64,000 nt of DNA from a virus, in IMG/VR virus record IMGVR_UViG_3300027749_000065, positions 34,811 through 98,810 of that record. The stretch is one strand, 5' to 3'. The translations under genes were made by a program, and so were the position numbers. Shown in pieces: positions 6,292 to 13,631 of this stretch. Position 1 is the stretch's first letter. Each line of letters opens with the position of its first letter. Below the pieces are notes generated by a model. That model searched no databases and was not told the DNA's origin. It saw only the letters and a program-made list of their open reading frames with translations.

Positions 6292-9213
6292 ATGGCAAAT
6301 TCAAACAGAGTATTCGTTTCTCCGGGTGTGTACACATCAGAGCTCGATTTAACATTTGTGGCACAAAGTGTTGGTGTCACAACACTAGGTTTAGTGGGTG
6401 AAACTTTAAAAGGTCCTGCATTTGAACCTATCTTAATTTCATCTTGGGATGAATTTAGAACATATTTTGGAAGTTCTTCACCAGAAAAAGATGGTGTTGG
6501 AAATCCAAAATATGAATTACCTTACTTCGCCAAATCTTATCTAACAGAAGCGAATCAATTATTCGTTACAAGGATTCTTGGGTATACAGGGTATAAACCA
6601 GGTCTTTCTTATGGTATTAAATCACTAGGTGGTATTAATCTTGGTACATATAGTGGTTATACTAATGGACTTACAATGTCAGGTACTAGTACTACGATTA
6701 CCGCATCAACAATTTATAATGAATTATCAGGTAAAACAAATATAGGAAATGGTTTATCAGTTACAAATTATATTGTTAGTAAATATAGTGGAAATACATC
6801 AACAAATCATAATGACTGGTTCACAATAGGACTTATTCCGTCAGCGAATATTCCTAATAATGGAACTGAGGTTAAATCACCATTTACTGATGATTATAAT
6901 TTGAATAACAAAAACAATAAAGAATGGTATAATGTATTCTTCCATAAAACAGGTTCGACTGACTCAACAATAGATGGGGTATATTCATATTTATTTCAAT
7001 ATAATTCAGGTACATCAAGATTTGATGTGACAAGATTTATATATTCAGCATCGCTTAATACTGATTATGACAACATAATTATTGCTTGTTTAAGATCAAG
7101 AGGTCATTATGTGACAAATAAATTAAAATTAGAAGTTACTGGATTAACAAGTGTTAGTTTATCATCAGTTAATGATATAACAGTTAACCCATATCAAGAT
7201 TTCACTATTAGTGTTACGGGTTCAACTGGTGGAAATAAATCATTTACATGTAACATAGATAATACTTCGTCTAAATCTTTAACAAAAGTATTAGGTACAG
7301 AAGTATTTGATAGGGATTATTATGATCATCCATTATATGTTCATGAATATTATCCAAATTTATTGAAGAATGCTTATCAACAAGGTTATATTAGAGGTTT
7401 AAGTTTAACAATCGTAACAAACGATGAGCAAGATGGTTTTTTACCAAGTAATGGTGGTTATAAGGCGTTTGATACCCCAGCATCACCAATGGTTGTTTCT
7501 GAGGTAAGAGGTGGTAAAGTATTAGATTTATTCAATGTAATAACAATATCAGATGGTAATGATGCAAATGAACAAGTTAAAATTACGATCCAAAATATCA
7601 ATACAGATAATGGTGAATTTGATTTAATTGTTAGAGATTTTTATGATACTGATTCAAATCAAGTTGTACTTGAAAAATTCTCAAGATGTTCAATGAATCC
7701 TGACGCTCCGGGGTATATAGGTATAAAAGTTGGTACATCAGATGGTCAATATCCATTATTGTCAAAATATATAATGTTAAATTTAGAACCTAACGCACCT
7801 GTTGATTCAATTCCAGCTGGTTTCAGAGGATTTGTTAAAAATACAATATTTGGTACATCATATCTTGGTGAAACCATATATAAAACAAAATATTTTAATC
7901 CGGGTGATACAATTTATTATACCGCAGACGGTACTCCAAATATATCATCTGGAGATAAAATTAGAAATGTAACATTAGGTTTATCTTCATCTGATGGTTT
8001 TTCATATGATGCTGATTTATTTAAATATAAAGGGTCACATGCTGCAGGACAAACATTTGGTTTTCATTTATCTGTAAATGCGTCAGGTTTAACTGCAATA
8101 TATGGTGCAACAGGAACAACAGGAACAACATATAAAACAACCCCTTATGATTTAGAAGGTCAAACATCAGGATCAACAGGTGTTAATATGTTAACAAAAT
8201 TAGCAAATCGTAAATTCACATTTGCAGTGTGTGGTGGTTTTGATGGTTGGGATATATATAGAAGTACAAGAACATATGATGATGGTTATATTTTTGGTAA
8301 ATCAACATATACTAATAGTAATATAAACAATGGTGGTGTGTTTAACGTAACAAAAGGTAATTCTGATTATTATGCATATTATGATGGTATAAAAACTTTT
8401 GCAAATCCAGAATCAATTGATATTAACGTATTTGCAACACCTGGTATTAACTTCTATAATCATAGTTCTTTAACAAATCAAGCGATTGAAATGATTGAAG
8501 TAGATAGAGCTGATTCATTATATGTTATATCATCACCTAATGAAAGTACTGCGGACGGTGTAATTGGTGATATCATGGATCAAGAATATGATAGTAATTA
8601 CTCAGCAACATACTGGCCTTGGATTCAAATTAAAGATGTTGATAATGCAACTCAAATATATATCCCACCAACAGGTGAGGTATTAAGAAACATCGCATTA
8701 ACTGATAACATTGCTTATCCTTGGTACGCATCCGCTGGTTACTCAAGAGGACTTGTTAAATCAATTAAAGCAGTTAAGAAATTAACATCTGATGAAAGAG
8801 ATAATTTGTATAAAAATAGAATTAACCCAATTGCAACATTCTCCGATACTGGTACAATTATTTGGGGTAATAAAACACTTCAAGTTAGAGAATCAGCACT
8901 TGATAGAATTAACGTAAGAAGATTATTATTAAGAGCAAGAAAGTTAATCTCAGCTGTTTGTGTAAGATTATTATTTGAACAAAATGATGACCAAATTAGA
9001 CAAGAATTCTTGAGATTAGTTAATCCAATTCTTGAAGCAATTAAAAAAGAAAGAGGTTTAACTGATTTCCGTGTAACTGTTTCTAATGACCCTGCTGATA
9101 TTGATGCAAATACATTGAGAGGTAAAATATACATCAAACCAACACGTAGTTTGGAATTTATTGATGTAGAATTTATCATAACTCCAACAGGTGCTTCATT
9201 TGAAAACGTGTAA
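6292..9213 (+). CDS. gp18: Tail sheath protein (gp18-like)
   Basis: This is the contractile sheath subunit, 973 residues. The N-terminus (VSPGVYTSELDLTFVA near 9-24, then VGVTTLGLVGETLKGPA) is the classic sheath start. The C-terminal ~250 residues carry the conserved core: PWIQ-like strand, PPTGEVLRNIA, PWYASAGYSRG, IRVRRLLLRARKL-like helix, and a final LEFIDVEFIITPTG. Sheath subunits polymerise around the tube and contract to drive it through the envelope. The protein is about 300 residues longer than T4 gp18 (659), with the extra length in the middle, probably surface-exposed domains. It is followed by a strong terminator, then an endonuclease gene and the tube gene. Confidence 0.93.
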   Translation: MANSNRVFVSPGVYTSELDLTFVAQSVGVTTLGLVGETLKGPAFEPILISSWDEFRTYFGSSSPEKDGVGNPKYELPYFAKSYLTEANQLFVTRILGYTGYKPGLSYGIKSLGGINLGTYSGYTNGLTMSGTSTTITASTIYNELSGKTNIGNGLSVTNYIVSKYSGNTSTNHNDWFTIGLIPSANIPNNGTEVKSPFTDDYNLNNKNNKEWYNVFFHKTGSTDSTIDGVYSYLFQYNSGTSRFDVTRFIYSASLNTDYDNIIIACLRSRGHYVTNKLKLEVTGLTSVSLSSVNDITVNPYQDFTISVTGSTGGNKSFTCNIDNTSSKSLTKVLGTEVFDRDYYDHPLYVHEYYPNLLKNAYQQGYIRGLSLTIVTNDEQDGFLPSNGGYKAFDTPASPMVVSEVRGGKVLDLFNVITISDGNDANEQVKITIQNINTDNGEFDLIVRDFYDTDSNQVVLEKFSRCSMNPDAPGYIGIKVGTSDGQYPLLSKYIMLNLEPNAPVDSIPAGFRGFVKNTIFGTSYLGETIYKTKYFNPGDTIYYTADGTPNISSGDKIRNVTLGLSSSDGFSYDADLFKYKGSHAAGQTFGFHLSVNASGLTAIYGATGTTGTTYKTTPYDLEGQTSGSTGVNMLTKLANRKFTFAVCGGFDGWDIYRSTRTYDDGYIFGKSTYTNSNINNGGVFNVTKGNSDYYAYYDGIKTFANPESIDINVFATPGINFYNHSSLTNQAIEMIEVDRADSLYVISSPNESTADGVIGDIMDQEYDSNYSATYWPWIQIKDVDNATQIYIPPTGEVLRNIALTDNIAYPWYASAGYSRGLVKSIKAVKKLTSDERDNLYKNRINPIATFSDTGTIIWGNKTLQVRESALDRINVRRLLLRARKLISAVCVRLLFEQNDDQIRQEFLRLVNPILEAIKKERGLTDFRVTVSNDPADIDANTLRGKIYIKPTRSLEFIDVEFIITPTGASFENV

Positions 9214-9233
9214 AATTTAAACATAATAATTTT

Positions 9234-9269
9234 AAAAAACCTTTTAAGAAATTCTTAAAAGGTTTTTTT
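9234..9269 (+). terminator. Rho-independent-type terminator after sheath
   Basis: The arms CCTTTTAAG and CTTAAAAGG pair around AAATT, extended by an A run on the left and a run of seven T on the right. It closes the sheath transcript 20 bases after its stop. Confidence 0.8.
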
Positions 9270-9288
9270 ATTTTAATACTTTTTACTA

Positions 9289-9296
9289 TATTTATG
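9289..9296 (+). promoter_or_regulatory. Candidate late-type element TATTTATG
   Basis: This variant of the late-type element lies 36 bases before the first endonuclease gene and after the sheath terminator, so the endonuclease would have its own transcript. Confidence 0.3.
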
Positions 9297-9332
9297 TATA
9301 TAGGTTAACGTTACCATTAAATATATTTTACC

Positions 9333-10856
9333 ATGAAAATAGAATTAAAATGTAAAAATTGTAATGAGTCATTTATGACTGATTTTAAATTTAGAGATAA
9401 AAGTTTTTGTAATAGAAAATGTTATTTTGAGTATGCAAATGAAAATAAGTTACTGGGTAATAAGAAAAATGAATCAGTAAGGGAGAAGAGAATTTGTGTT
9501 CAATGTGGAGATGAATTTTTGGAGAGAAAAAAATATGAAAGAAAATTATGTTCTGAAAAATGTAGAAAAGAATGGAATATTACTGAGGATAATAAAAATG
9601 ACAGAATAAAAAAATCAAAAGAATCGATGATTAATAAATATGGTGTTGATTGTCATTTTAAAACTAATGATTTCAAACTTAATGTTAAAAATTTAATGTT
9701 TGAAAAACATGGTGTTTATCACCCAATGGAAAAAAAAGAATTTGTTGATAAATTAAAAAATACCTTTCGTGAAAATCATTTACCAAAATTAATACAGGAA
9801 TTAAAAACAAATAATATAGAATTAATTGATGATTACATAAATAATAAAGATAAAAATACAAGTAGAACATATAATTTTAAATGTTTAAAATGTGATAATA
9901 TATTTTCAAGTACATTATTAGGTTCTGGTAAAATACCTATTTGTAGAAAATGTTATCCAATAATTAAAAACTCATCTATAGAAGTCTTTATTAAAGATTT
10001 ATTAAATGAAAACCAAATAACACATGTAGATGGTAATAGAAAAATTTTAAATGGTAAAGAAATTGATATTTTAATTAAAGAAAAAAATATTGGGTTCGAA
10101 ATAAATGGTAATTATTATCATTCAGAAATAAGTGGAGAAAAAGACAAAAATTATCATATTAATAAAAGTAAAATATGTTATGATAATAATATCAAATTAA
10201 TACATATATATGAAGATGAAATAATGTTAAAATTTCCGATAGTTAAATCTAGAATTAAAAATATATTGGGAATTTCTGAAAATAAAATATATGGTAGGAA
10301 ATGTATTGTTAAAGAAATCGATAAAAAAACAGCATCTAATTTTTTAGATAAAAATCACATACAAGGTAATTGTGTCGATAAAATTAGATTAGGTTTATTT
10401 TATGAAAACACATTGGTTTCTATTATGACATTTTCAAATAAAAGAAAAGTATTAGGTAATAAATCCGCAATAAATGAATTTGAATTAATACGATTTTGTA
10501 ATATAATTGATTCAAATGTAATTGGATCATTTTCAAAATTATTGAATTATTTTATTAACAATTTTTCACCAAATAAAATTATTACATACGCAGATATTAG
10601 ATGGTCAGGTTTAAATCCTGAAAGTACAATATACAAAAAATATGGTTTTAAATTTATAGGTACAACACCACCAAATTATTGGTATTTAAATAGAGAAAAT
10701 TATTTAAATAGATACCATCGTTTTAATTTTAGAAAAGATATTTTATTAAAAGAAGGATTTAATAAAATTCAAACAGAATGGGAAATTATGAAATTAAAAA
10801 ATTATGATAGAATTTGGGATTGTGGATCAATGAAATTTGAACTAAATTTATTATAA
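9333..10856 (+). CDS. Free-standing Vsr-type (EDxHD) homing endonuclease
   Basis: The 507 residues divide into four parts. Two CxxC zinc ribbons lie at the N-terminus (CKNC at 7-10, CVQC near 55). A basic region follows with NKYGVDCHF and EKHGVYHP motifs typical of DNA-contacting repeats in phage endonucleases. A Vsr-like catalytic domain has EIDILI, then FEINGNYYH (E256, N258, H263), then IHIYEDEI. A C-terminal ~180-residue domain has FLDKNHIQG, a GxFY strand, and YKKYGFKFIGTTPPNYWY. The usual EVDGD of the family is EINGN here, so two acidic positions are Asn. The gene lies in the gap after the sheath gene and is followed by a vestigial copy of the sheath 3' end. Confidence 0.82.
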   Translation: MKIELKCKNCNESFMTDFKFRDKSFCNRKCYFEYANENKLLGNKKNESVREKRICVQCGDEFLERKKYERKLCSEKCRKEWNITEDNKNDRIKKSKESMINKYGVDCHFKTNDFKLNVKNLMFEKHGVYHPMEKKEFVDKLKNTFRENHLPKLIQELKTNNIELIDDYINNKDKNTSRTYNFKCLKCDNIFSSTLLGSGKIPICRKCYPIIKNSSIEVFIKDLLNENQITHVDGNRKILNGKEIDILIKEKNIGFEINGNYYHSEISGEKDKNYHINKSKICYDNNIKLIHIYEDEIMLKFPIVKSRIKNILGISENKIYGRKCIVKEIDKKTASNFLDKNHIQGNCVDKIRLGLFYENTLVSIMTFSNKRKVLGNKSAINEFELIRFCNIIDSNVIGSFSKLLNYFINNFSPNKIITYADIRWSGLNPESTIYKKYGFKFIGTTPPNYWYLNRENYLNRYHRFNFRKDILLKEGFNKIQTEWEIMKLKNYDRIWDCGSMKFELNLL

Positions 10857-10881
10857 CACCAATAGGTGACTCATTTAAAAA
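10853..10881 (+). repeat. Vestigial copy of the sheath gene 3' end
   Basis: Beginning at the endonuclease stop codon, about 28 bases match the last codons of the sheath gene (9178-9206) with five mismatches. The conserved blocks include CCAA, AGGTG and TCATTT, corresponding to the sheath's ITPTGASFE. It looks like a relic of the original sheath terminus displaced by insertion of the endonuclease gene and its accompanying sheath end. Confidence 0.65.
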
Positions 10882-10914
10882 AGACCTTGATTTATTTCAA
10901 GGTCTTTTTTTTTA
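10877..10914 (+). terminator. Rho-independent-type terminator
   Basis: The arms AAAGACCTTGA and TCAAGGTCTTT pair around TTTATT and are followed by about nine T. It serves the endonuclease gene and may be the ancestral terminator of the sheath gene, since it follows the vestigial sheath end. Confidence 0.8.
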
Positions 10915-10954
10915 CTTTTTTTTATAAAATTAATTTATACTGGACCATTATAAA

Positions 10955-11020
10955 ATACTAGAACTAGATATACTAGAACTAGATATACTAGAACTAGATA
11001 TACTAGAACTAGATATACTG
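10955..11020. repeat. Four tandem 15-bp repeats rich in CTAG
   Basis: ATACTAGAACTAGAT occurs four times head to tail (starting at 10955, 10970, 10985 and 11000) without a mismatch, followed by a partial copy ATACTG. Each unit holds CTAG-AA-CTAG, so eight CTAG sites lie 6 or 9 bases apart. TATACTGG also stands just before the array. It lies in the non-coding gap between the endonuclease terminator and the tube gene's late-type element. Confidence 0.9.
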
Positions 11021-11099
11021 GGTACCTAACAAATATAAATAAAAAAATTCAAATAAAAAAGTATTAAATAAAATAAATAAAATATTTTCAAAAATCACA

Positions 11100-11108
11100 T
11101 ATTTATAA
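11100..11108 (+). promoter_or_regulatory. Candidate late-type element TATTTATAA
   Basis: An exact TATTTATAATAAA lies 39 bases before the tail tube start, followed by an almost pure A leader without a Shine-Dalgarno site. Confidence 0.45.
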
Positions 11109-11147
11109 TAAAAGAATAAAATAAACTAAAACAAAAAAATAAAAAAA

Positions 11148-11636
11148 ATGGCAGATTTATTAATGAAAATGCCGGTTCCATATGAACCGTTAAGAGTAAA
11201 CAGATTTATATTGAGATTCCCAACTTCATTAGGGATTAATGAATGGTTTGTTACTTCAACATCAAGACCTAAAGCAAAAATAAATTCAGTAGCAATTCCA
11301 TTTTTAAATACTTCAACATATGTTGCTGGTAGATTTGAATGGGAAGAAATGCAAGTTACATTTAAAGACCCAATTGGACCATCTGCATCTCAAGCATTAA
11401 TGGAATGGTTTCGTTTACATGCGGAATCAGTAACAGGACGTATGGGATATGCTGCTGGTTATAAAAAAGACATTGAACTTGAAATGTTAGATCCAACAGG
11501 TGTTGTTGTTCAAAAATGGATACTTCAAGGTACATTCATGACAGGATTTGATGGTCAAGCTTTAGATTACTCAAGAGATGAAATTGCAACTATTCAAGTA
11601 GGTTTACGCCCGGATAGATGTATACTTGTCTACTAG
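11148..11636 (+). CDS. gp19: Tail tube protein (gp19-like)
   Basis: At 162 residues this is almost the length of T4 gp19 (163). The order of elements is that of phage tube subunits: PYEPLRVNRFILRFP (11-25), a P-rich loop, AGRFEWEEMQVTF, a helix ending LMEWFRLHAESV, IELEMLDPTG, WILQGTF, and a closing LDYSRDEIATIQVGL. Tube subunits form hexameric rings inside the sheath, through which DNA passes. Position after the sheath gene supports the call. An 18-base motif that reappears after the next endonuclease gene directly follows the stop codon. A related but divergent tube-fold protein is encoded at 59133-59654. Confidence 0.92.
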   Translation: MADLLMKMPVPYEPLRVNRFILRFPTSLGINEWFVTSTSRPKAKINSVAIPFLNTSTYVAGRFEWEEMQVTFKDPIGPSASQALMEWFRLHAESVTGRMGYAAGYKKDIELEMLDPTGVVVQKWILQGTFMTGFDGQALDYSRDEIATIQVGLRPDRCILVY

Positions 11637-11654
11637 TTTTTTACAAAAATATAT
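11637..11654 (+). repeat. 18-bp direct repeat, left copy
   Basis: TTTTTTACAAAAATATAT directly follows the tube stop codon. The identical sequence follows the next endonuclease gene at 12618-12635, so the pair brackets that gene. Confidence 0.85.
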
Positions 11655-11682
11655 CTATCGGGTTTACATTTTACTATTATTT

Positions 11683-11714
11683 CCATATATTTATCTAAAA
11701 AGGTAGATATATGG
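11683..11714 (+). promoter_or_regulatory. Late-type element inside a hairpin covering the endonuclease start codon
   Basis: CCATATA (11683-11689) pairs with TATATGG (11708-11714), and TCTA (11694-11697) pairs with TAGA (11704-11707), leaving a 4-base bulge and the loop AAAAGG. The ATG at 11711 is inside the right arm. A TATTTATC late-type element (11688-11695) overlaps the left arm. Read-through RNA would mask the start, whereas RNA begun at the element would lack the left arm and expose it. Confidence 0.45.
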
Positions 11715-12616
11715 AAATTTTTATTTGTAAGATATGTAAAAAAGAGTTTAATAGTTTATTAGGTGTTTCAAATCATTCTAATAGATTTCATAACATAAGT
11801 CCTAAAATGACATATATTGATTTTGTTTTGAATAATGTAGAACCTAAATGTGAATGTGGTTGTGGTGAAAAAACAAAATTTTTAACTATAAATAAAGGTT
11901 TTAGTAAGTTTATTTCTGGACATAATAGTTCCACATCAAATAATAACTTTCATAAAAACCCTGAAAGTAAAATTAAATCGGCAAAGACACAATCTGAAAA
12001 TTGGAGTAAAGGTATGTATCGTAGATGGTGGGAAGAGGATACTGAAGATACTAAACAAAAAATTGAAGGGATAAAAGAAAAATTAAGAAACGACAAAGTA
12101 AGAGGTAAGAAAATATCTGATAAATTATCAGGTGTACCTAAAACAGAAGAAAGTAAAATTAAAAATTCGTTATCTCAAATCGAAAGATATAAAAATAACC
12201 CCCAATTAAAAATTGATGCATCTAAAAGAAAACTAATTTGGATGAGAAATAATTCAAAAGTTAAAACATCTAAATTAGAAATTATTTTCTCTAAAATTTT
12301 AGATGATCTTGGTTTAATAAAAGATGTTGATTATATACATAATTATTTAATATCTGAAATTAAAACTTTTTTTGATTTTTATTTTATTAATAAAAAAATA
12401 TTAATTGAAGTTGATGGTGATTTTTATCATTGTAATCCAAATAGTAAATTTTCAATTCCAAAATACGAAATACAAAATAAAAACATATCAAATGATAAAA
12501 GGAAAAATACATGGTGTAAAAATCATAATATCATATTAATTCGTTATTGGGAAAAAGATATAAATGAAAACCCTGAATATGTAATAAAAGATTTAAAAGA
12601 AAAATTAGGTATTTGA
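11711..12616 (+). CDS. Free-standing Vsr-type (EDxHD) homing endonuclease
   Basis: The 301 residues start with a C2H2-like finger (ICKICKKEF to HSNRFHN, about 4-30). A second Cys cluster follows (CECGCGEKT near 52-60), then a lysine-rich helical region holding NUMOD-like KISDKLSGVPKTEESK. The C-terminal catalytic domain reads FDFYF, then LIEVDGDFYH (E233, D235, D237, H240), then ILIRYWEKDI, the signature of the EDxHD branch of Vsr/very-short-patch-repair nucleases. Such genes spread by cutting an allele that lacks them. It lies between tube and chaperone genes and is bracketed by 18-bp direct repeats. The start codon lies in a hairpin that overlaps a late-type element, so expression is probably held to late infection. 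Confidence 0.85.
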   Translation: MEIFICKICKKEFNSLLGVSNHSNRFHNISPKMTYIDFVLNNVEPKCECGCGEKTKFLTINKGFSKFISGHNSSTSNNNFHKNPESKIKSAKTQSENWSKGMYRRWWEEDTEDTKQKIEGIKEKLRNDKVRGKKISDKLSGVPKTEESKIKNSLSQIERYKNNPQLKIDASKRKLIWMRNNSKVKTSKLEIIFSKILDDLGLIKDVDYIHNYLISEIKTFFDFYFINKKILIEVDGDFYHCNPNSKFSIPKYEIQNKNISNDKRKNTWCKNHNIILIRYWEKDINENPEYVIKDLKEKLGI

Positions 12617-12617
12617 T

Positions 12618-12635
12618 TTTTTTACAAAAATATAT
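12618..12635 (+). repeat. 18-bp direct repeat, right copy
   Basis: This is identical to the sequence after the tube stop codon (11637-11654) and begins 1 base after the endonuclease stop. It suggests that the tube gene's original downstream sequence was duplicated or retained when the endonuclease unit inserted. Confidence 0.85.
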
Positions 12636-12648
12636 TTCAAATTATACG

Positions 12649-12677
12649 AATTCCCATATTTTATATGGGAATTTTTT
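12649..12677 (+). terminator. Rho-independent-type terminator
   Basis: The arms AATTCCCATAT and ATATGGGAATT pair perfectly around TTT, followed by TTTT. It ends the endonuclease transcript, and probably ended the tube transcript before the insertion. Confidence 0.75.
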
Positions 12678-12685
12678 ATTTATAA
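12677..12685 (+). promoter_or_regulatory. Candidate late-type element TATTTATAA
   Basis: An exact copy lies directly after the terminator and 46 bases before the chaperone start, a longer leader than for the other members. Confidence 0.33.
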
Positions 12686-12731
12686 AAAAAATTCTTTACT
12701 TTCAACTATATATTAATTAAATTAATGTATT

Positions 12732-13481
12732 ATGGAAGAATTAAAGATTGACCCAAGAGTTGCTTATGATGTAGTAGAACTACCGAGCAAAGGTATTCAT
12801 TACCCAAACAAAAAGAAATCAGTTAGAGTTGCGTATTTAACTGCTGCAGATGAAAATATCTTATCTGCACCGAATTTTATAAATTCAGATTCAATGATTG
12901 GTGAATTGTTGAAAAGAAAAGTATTAGATAGAGATATTGATACTGATGATTTAGTTGAAGAAGATATTCAAACTATTCTTATCTTTTTAAGAAATACTGC
13001 TTTTGGTAGTGAATATGAAATTACCACTACTGATCCTAAAACAAATAAACCTTTCAATACTAAAATTGATTTGGGTTCATTGAAAGTAAAAGACTTTAAT
13101 TTAGTTGGAAATAGTGACGATGAGTTTTCATATTATTTTGAAAAATCTAAAGTTGATATTACTTTTAAATTTTTAAATAAAAAACAAGAAAGAGAAATTG
13201 AAAAAATTAAAACAGGTTGGAATGGTTTAGGTGCACCACCTATTGTTACAAAAAGATTGGAATTTATGATTAAATCCATAGGAGGAAATAAAGACCAATT
13301 AAATATTAGAAATTTAGTTGAAAATTTACCAATTAAGGATTCACAAGATTTTAGAAAATTTGTTGAAGAAAATAAACCAGGTTTAGACCTAACACAAACT
13401 GTAACAACCCCATCAGGAGAGAATATCCAAGTAAATATTGGATTTGGGGTAGAATTCTTTCTCCCTTTCTTCGGACTATAA
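12732..13481 (+). CDS. Tail assembly chaperone / baseplate hub assembly protein (gp26-like), frame 0 product
   Basis: This 249-residue soluble acidic protein opens with VVELPSKGIHYP (15-26), followed by VRVAYLTAADENIL, a segment typical of phage proteins annotated as gp26-like baseplate hub or tail assembly proteins. It sits directly before the tape measure gene, the standard place for the tail assembly chaperone. As in the lambda G/GT pair, a second frame continues past its stop. The +1 frame is open from 13453 to 13605 without a usable start codon of its own. Most ribosomes would make this short form, and a minority would shift at TTT_C (13458-13461) to make a form of about 290 residues. 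The chaperone role is inferred from position and architecture. Confidence 0.6.
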   Translation: MEELKIDPRVAYDVVELPSKGIHYPNKKKSVRVAYLTAADENILSAPNFINSDSMIGELLKRKVLDRDIDTDDLVEEDIQTILIFLRNTAFGSEYEITTTDPKTNKPFNTKIDLGSLKVKDFNLVGNSDDEFSYYFEKSKVDITFKFLNKKQEREIEKIKTGWNGLGAPPIVTKRLEFMIKSIGGNKDQLNIRNLVENLPIKDSQDFRKFVEENKPGLDLTQTVTTPSGENIQVNIGFGVEFFLPFFGL

Positions 13482-13605
13482 GGTATCACAATTAAATGAA
13501 ATTTTATTATTAGTTACTAGAGGTTTTAGTTATTCTGATTTATTAATAATGCCAATCTATGTAAGAAGGTTTTATATTAATCAATTAATAGTAAATAAAA
13601 ATTAA
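13453..13605 (+). CDS. +1 frameshift extension of the tail assembly chaperone
   Basis: In the +1 frame relative to the upstream gene, the sequence is open from just after a TAG at 13450-13452 to the TAA at 13603-13605. It encodes about 47 residues beyond the shift. Its text (QLNEILLLVTRGFSYSDLL, then MPIYVRRFYINQLI) has the helical MP-xxx-RR-xxx pattern seen in T4 gp51-like and other second-frame chaperone domains. The first in-frame ATG (13549) would leave only 18 codons, so an independent gene is unlikely. A slippery TTT_C at 13458-13461 lets tRNA-Phe re-pair perfectly on TTC. The product would be a gp26-gp51-like fusion. Frameshifting itself is inferred. Confidence 0.65.
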   Translation, partial: NSFSLSSDYKVSQLNEILLLVTRGFSYSDLLIMPIYVRRFYINQLIVNKN

Positions 13606-13607
13606 TC

Positions 13608-13616
13608 TATTTATTA
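13608..13616 (+). promoter_or_regulatory. Candidate late-type element TATTTATTA
   Basis: This element lies 15 bases before the tape measure start and 2 bases after the frameshift extension's stop. Confidence 0.38.
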
Positions 13617-13631
13617 ATAAATTACTTAACT

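Noticed and set aside
10955-11020. Possibility that the 15-bp tandem array is a CRISPR array
   Set aside because: The units are directly adjacent with no spacers and are too short for CRISPR repeats; no cas gene is present (the RecB/Cas4-like nuclease lies far away among replication genes).
11609-11662. Imperfect hairpin CCCGGATAGAT / ATCTATCGGG spanning the tube stop codon
   Set aside because: The loop is over 30 bases and the left arm has a bulge. It could be a weak terminator, but the clear terminator is the one at 12649-12677.
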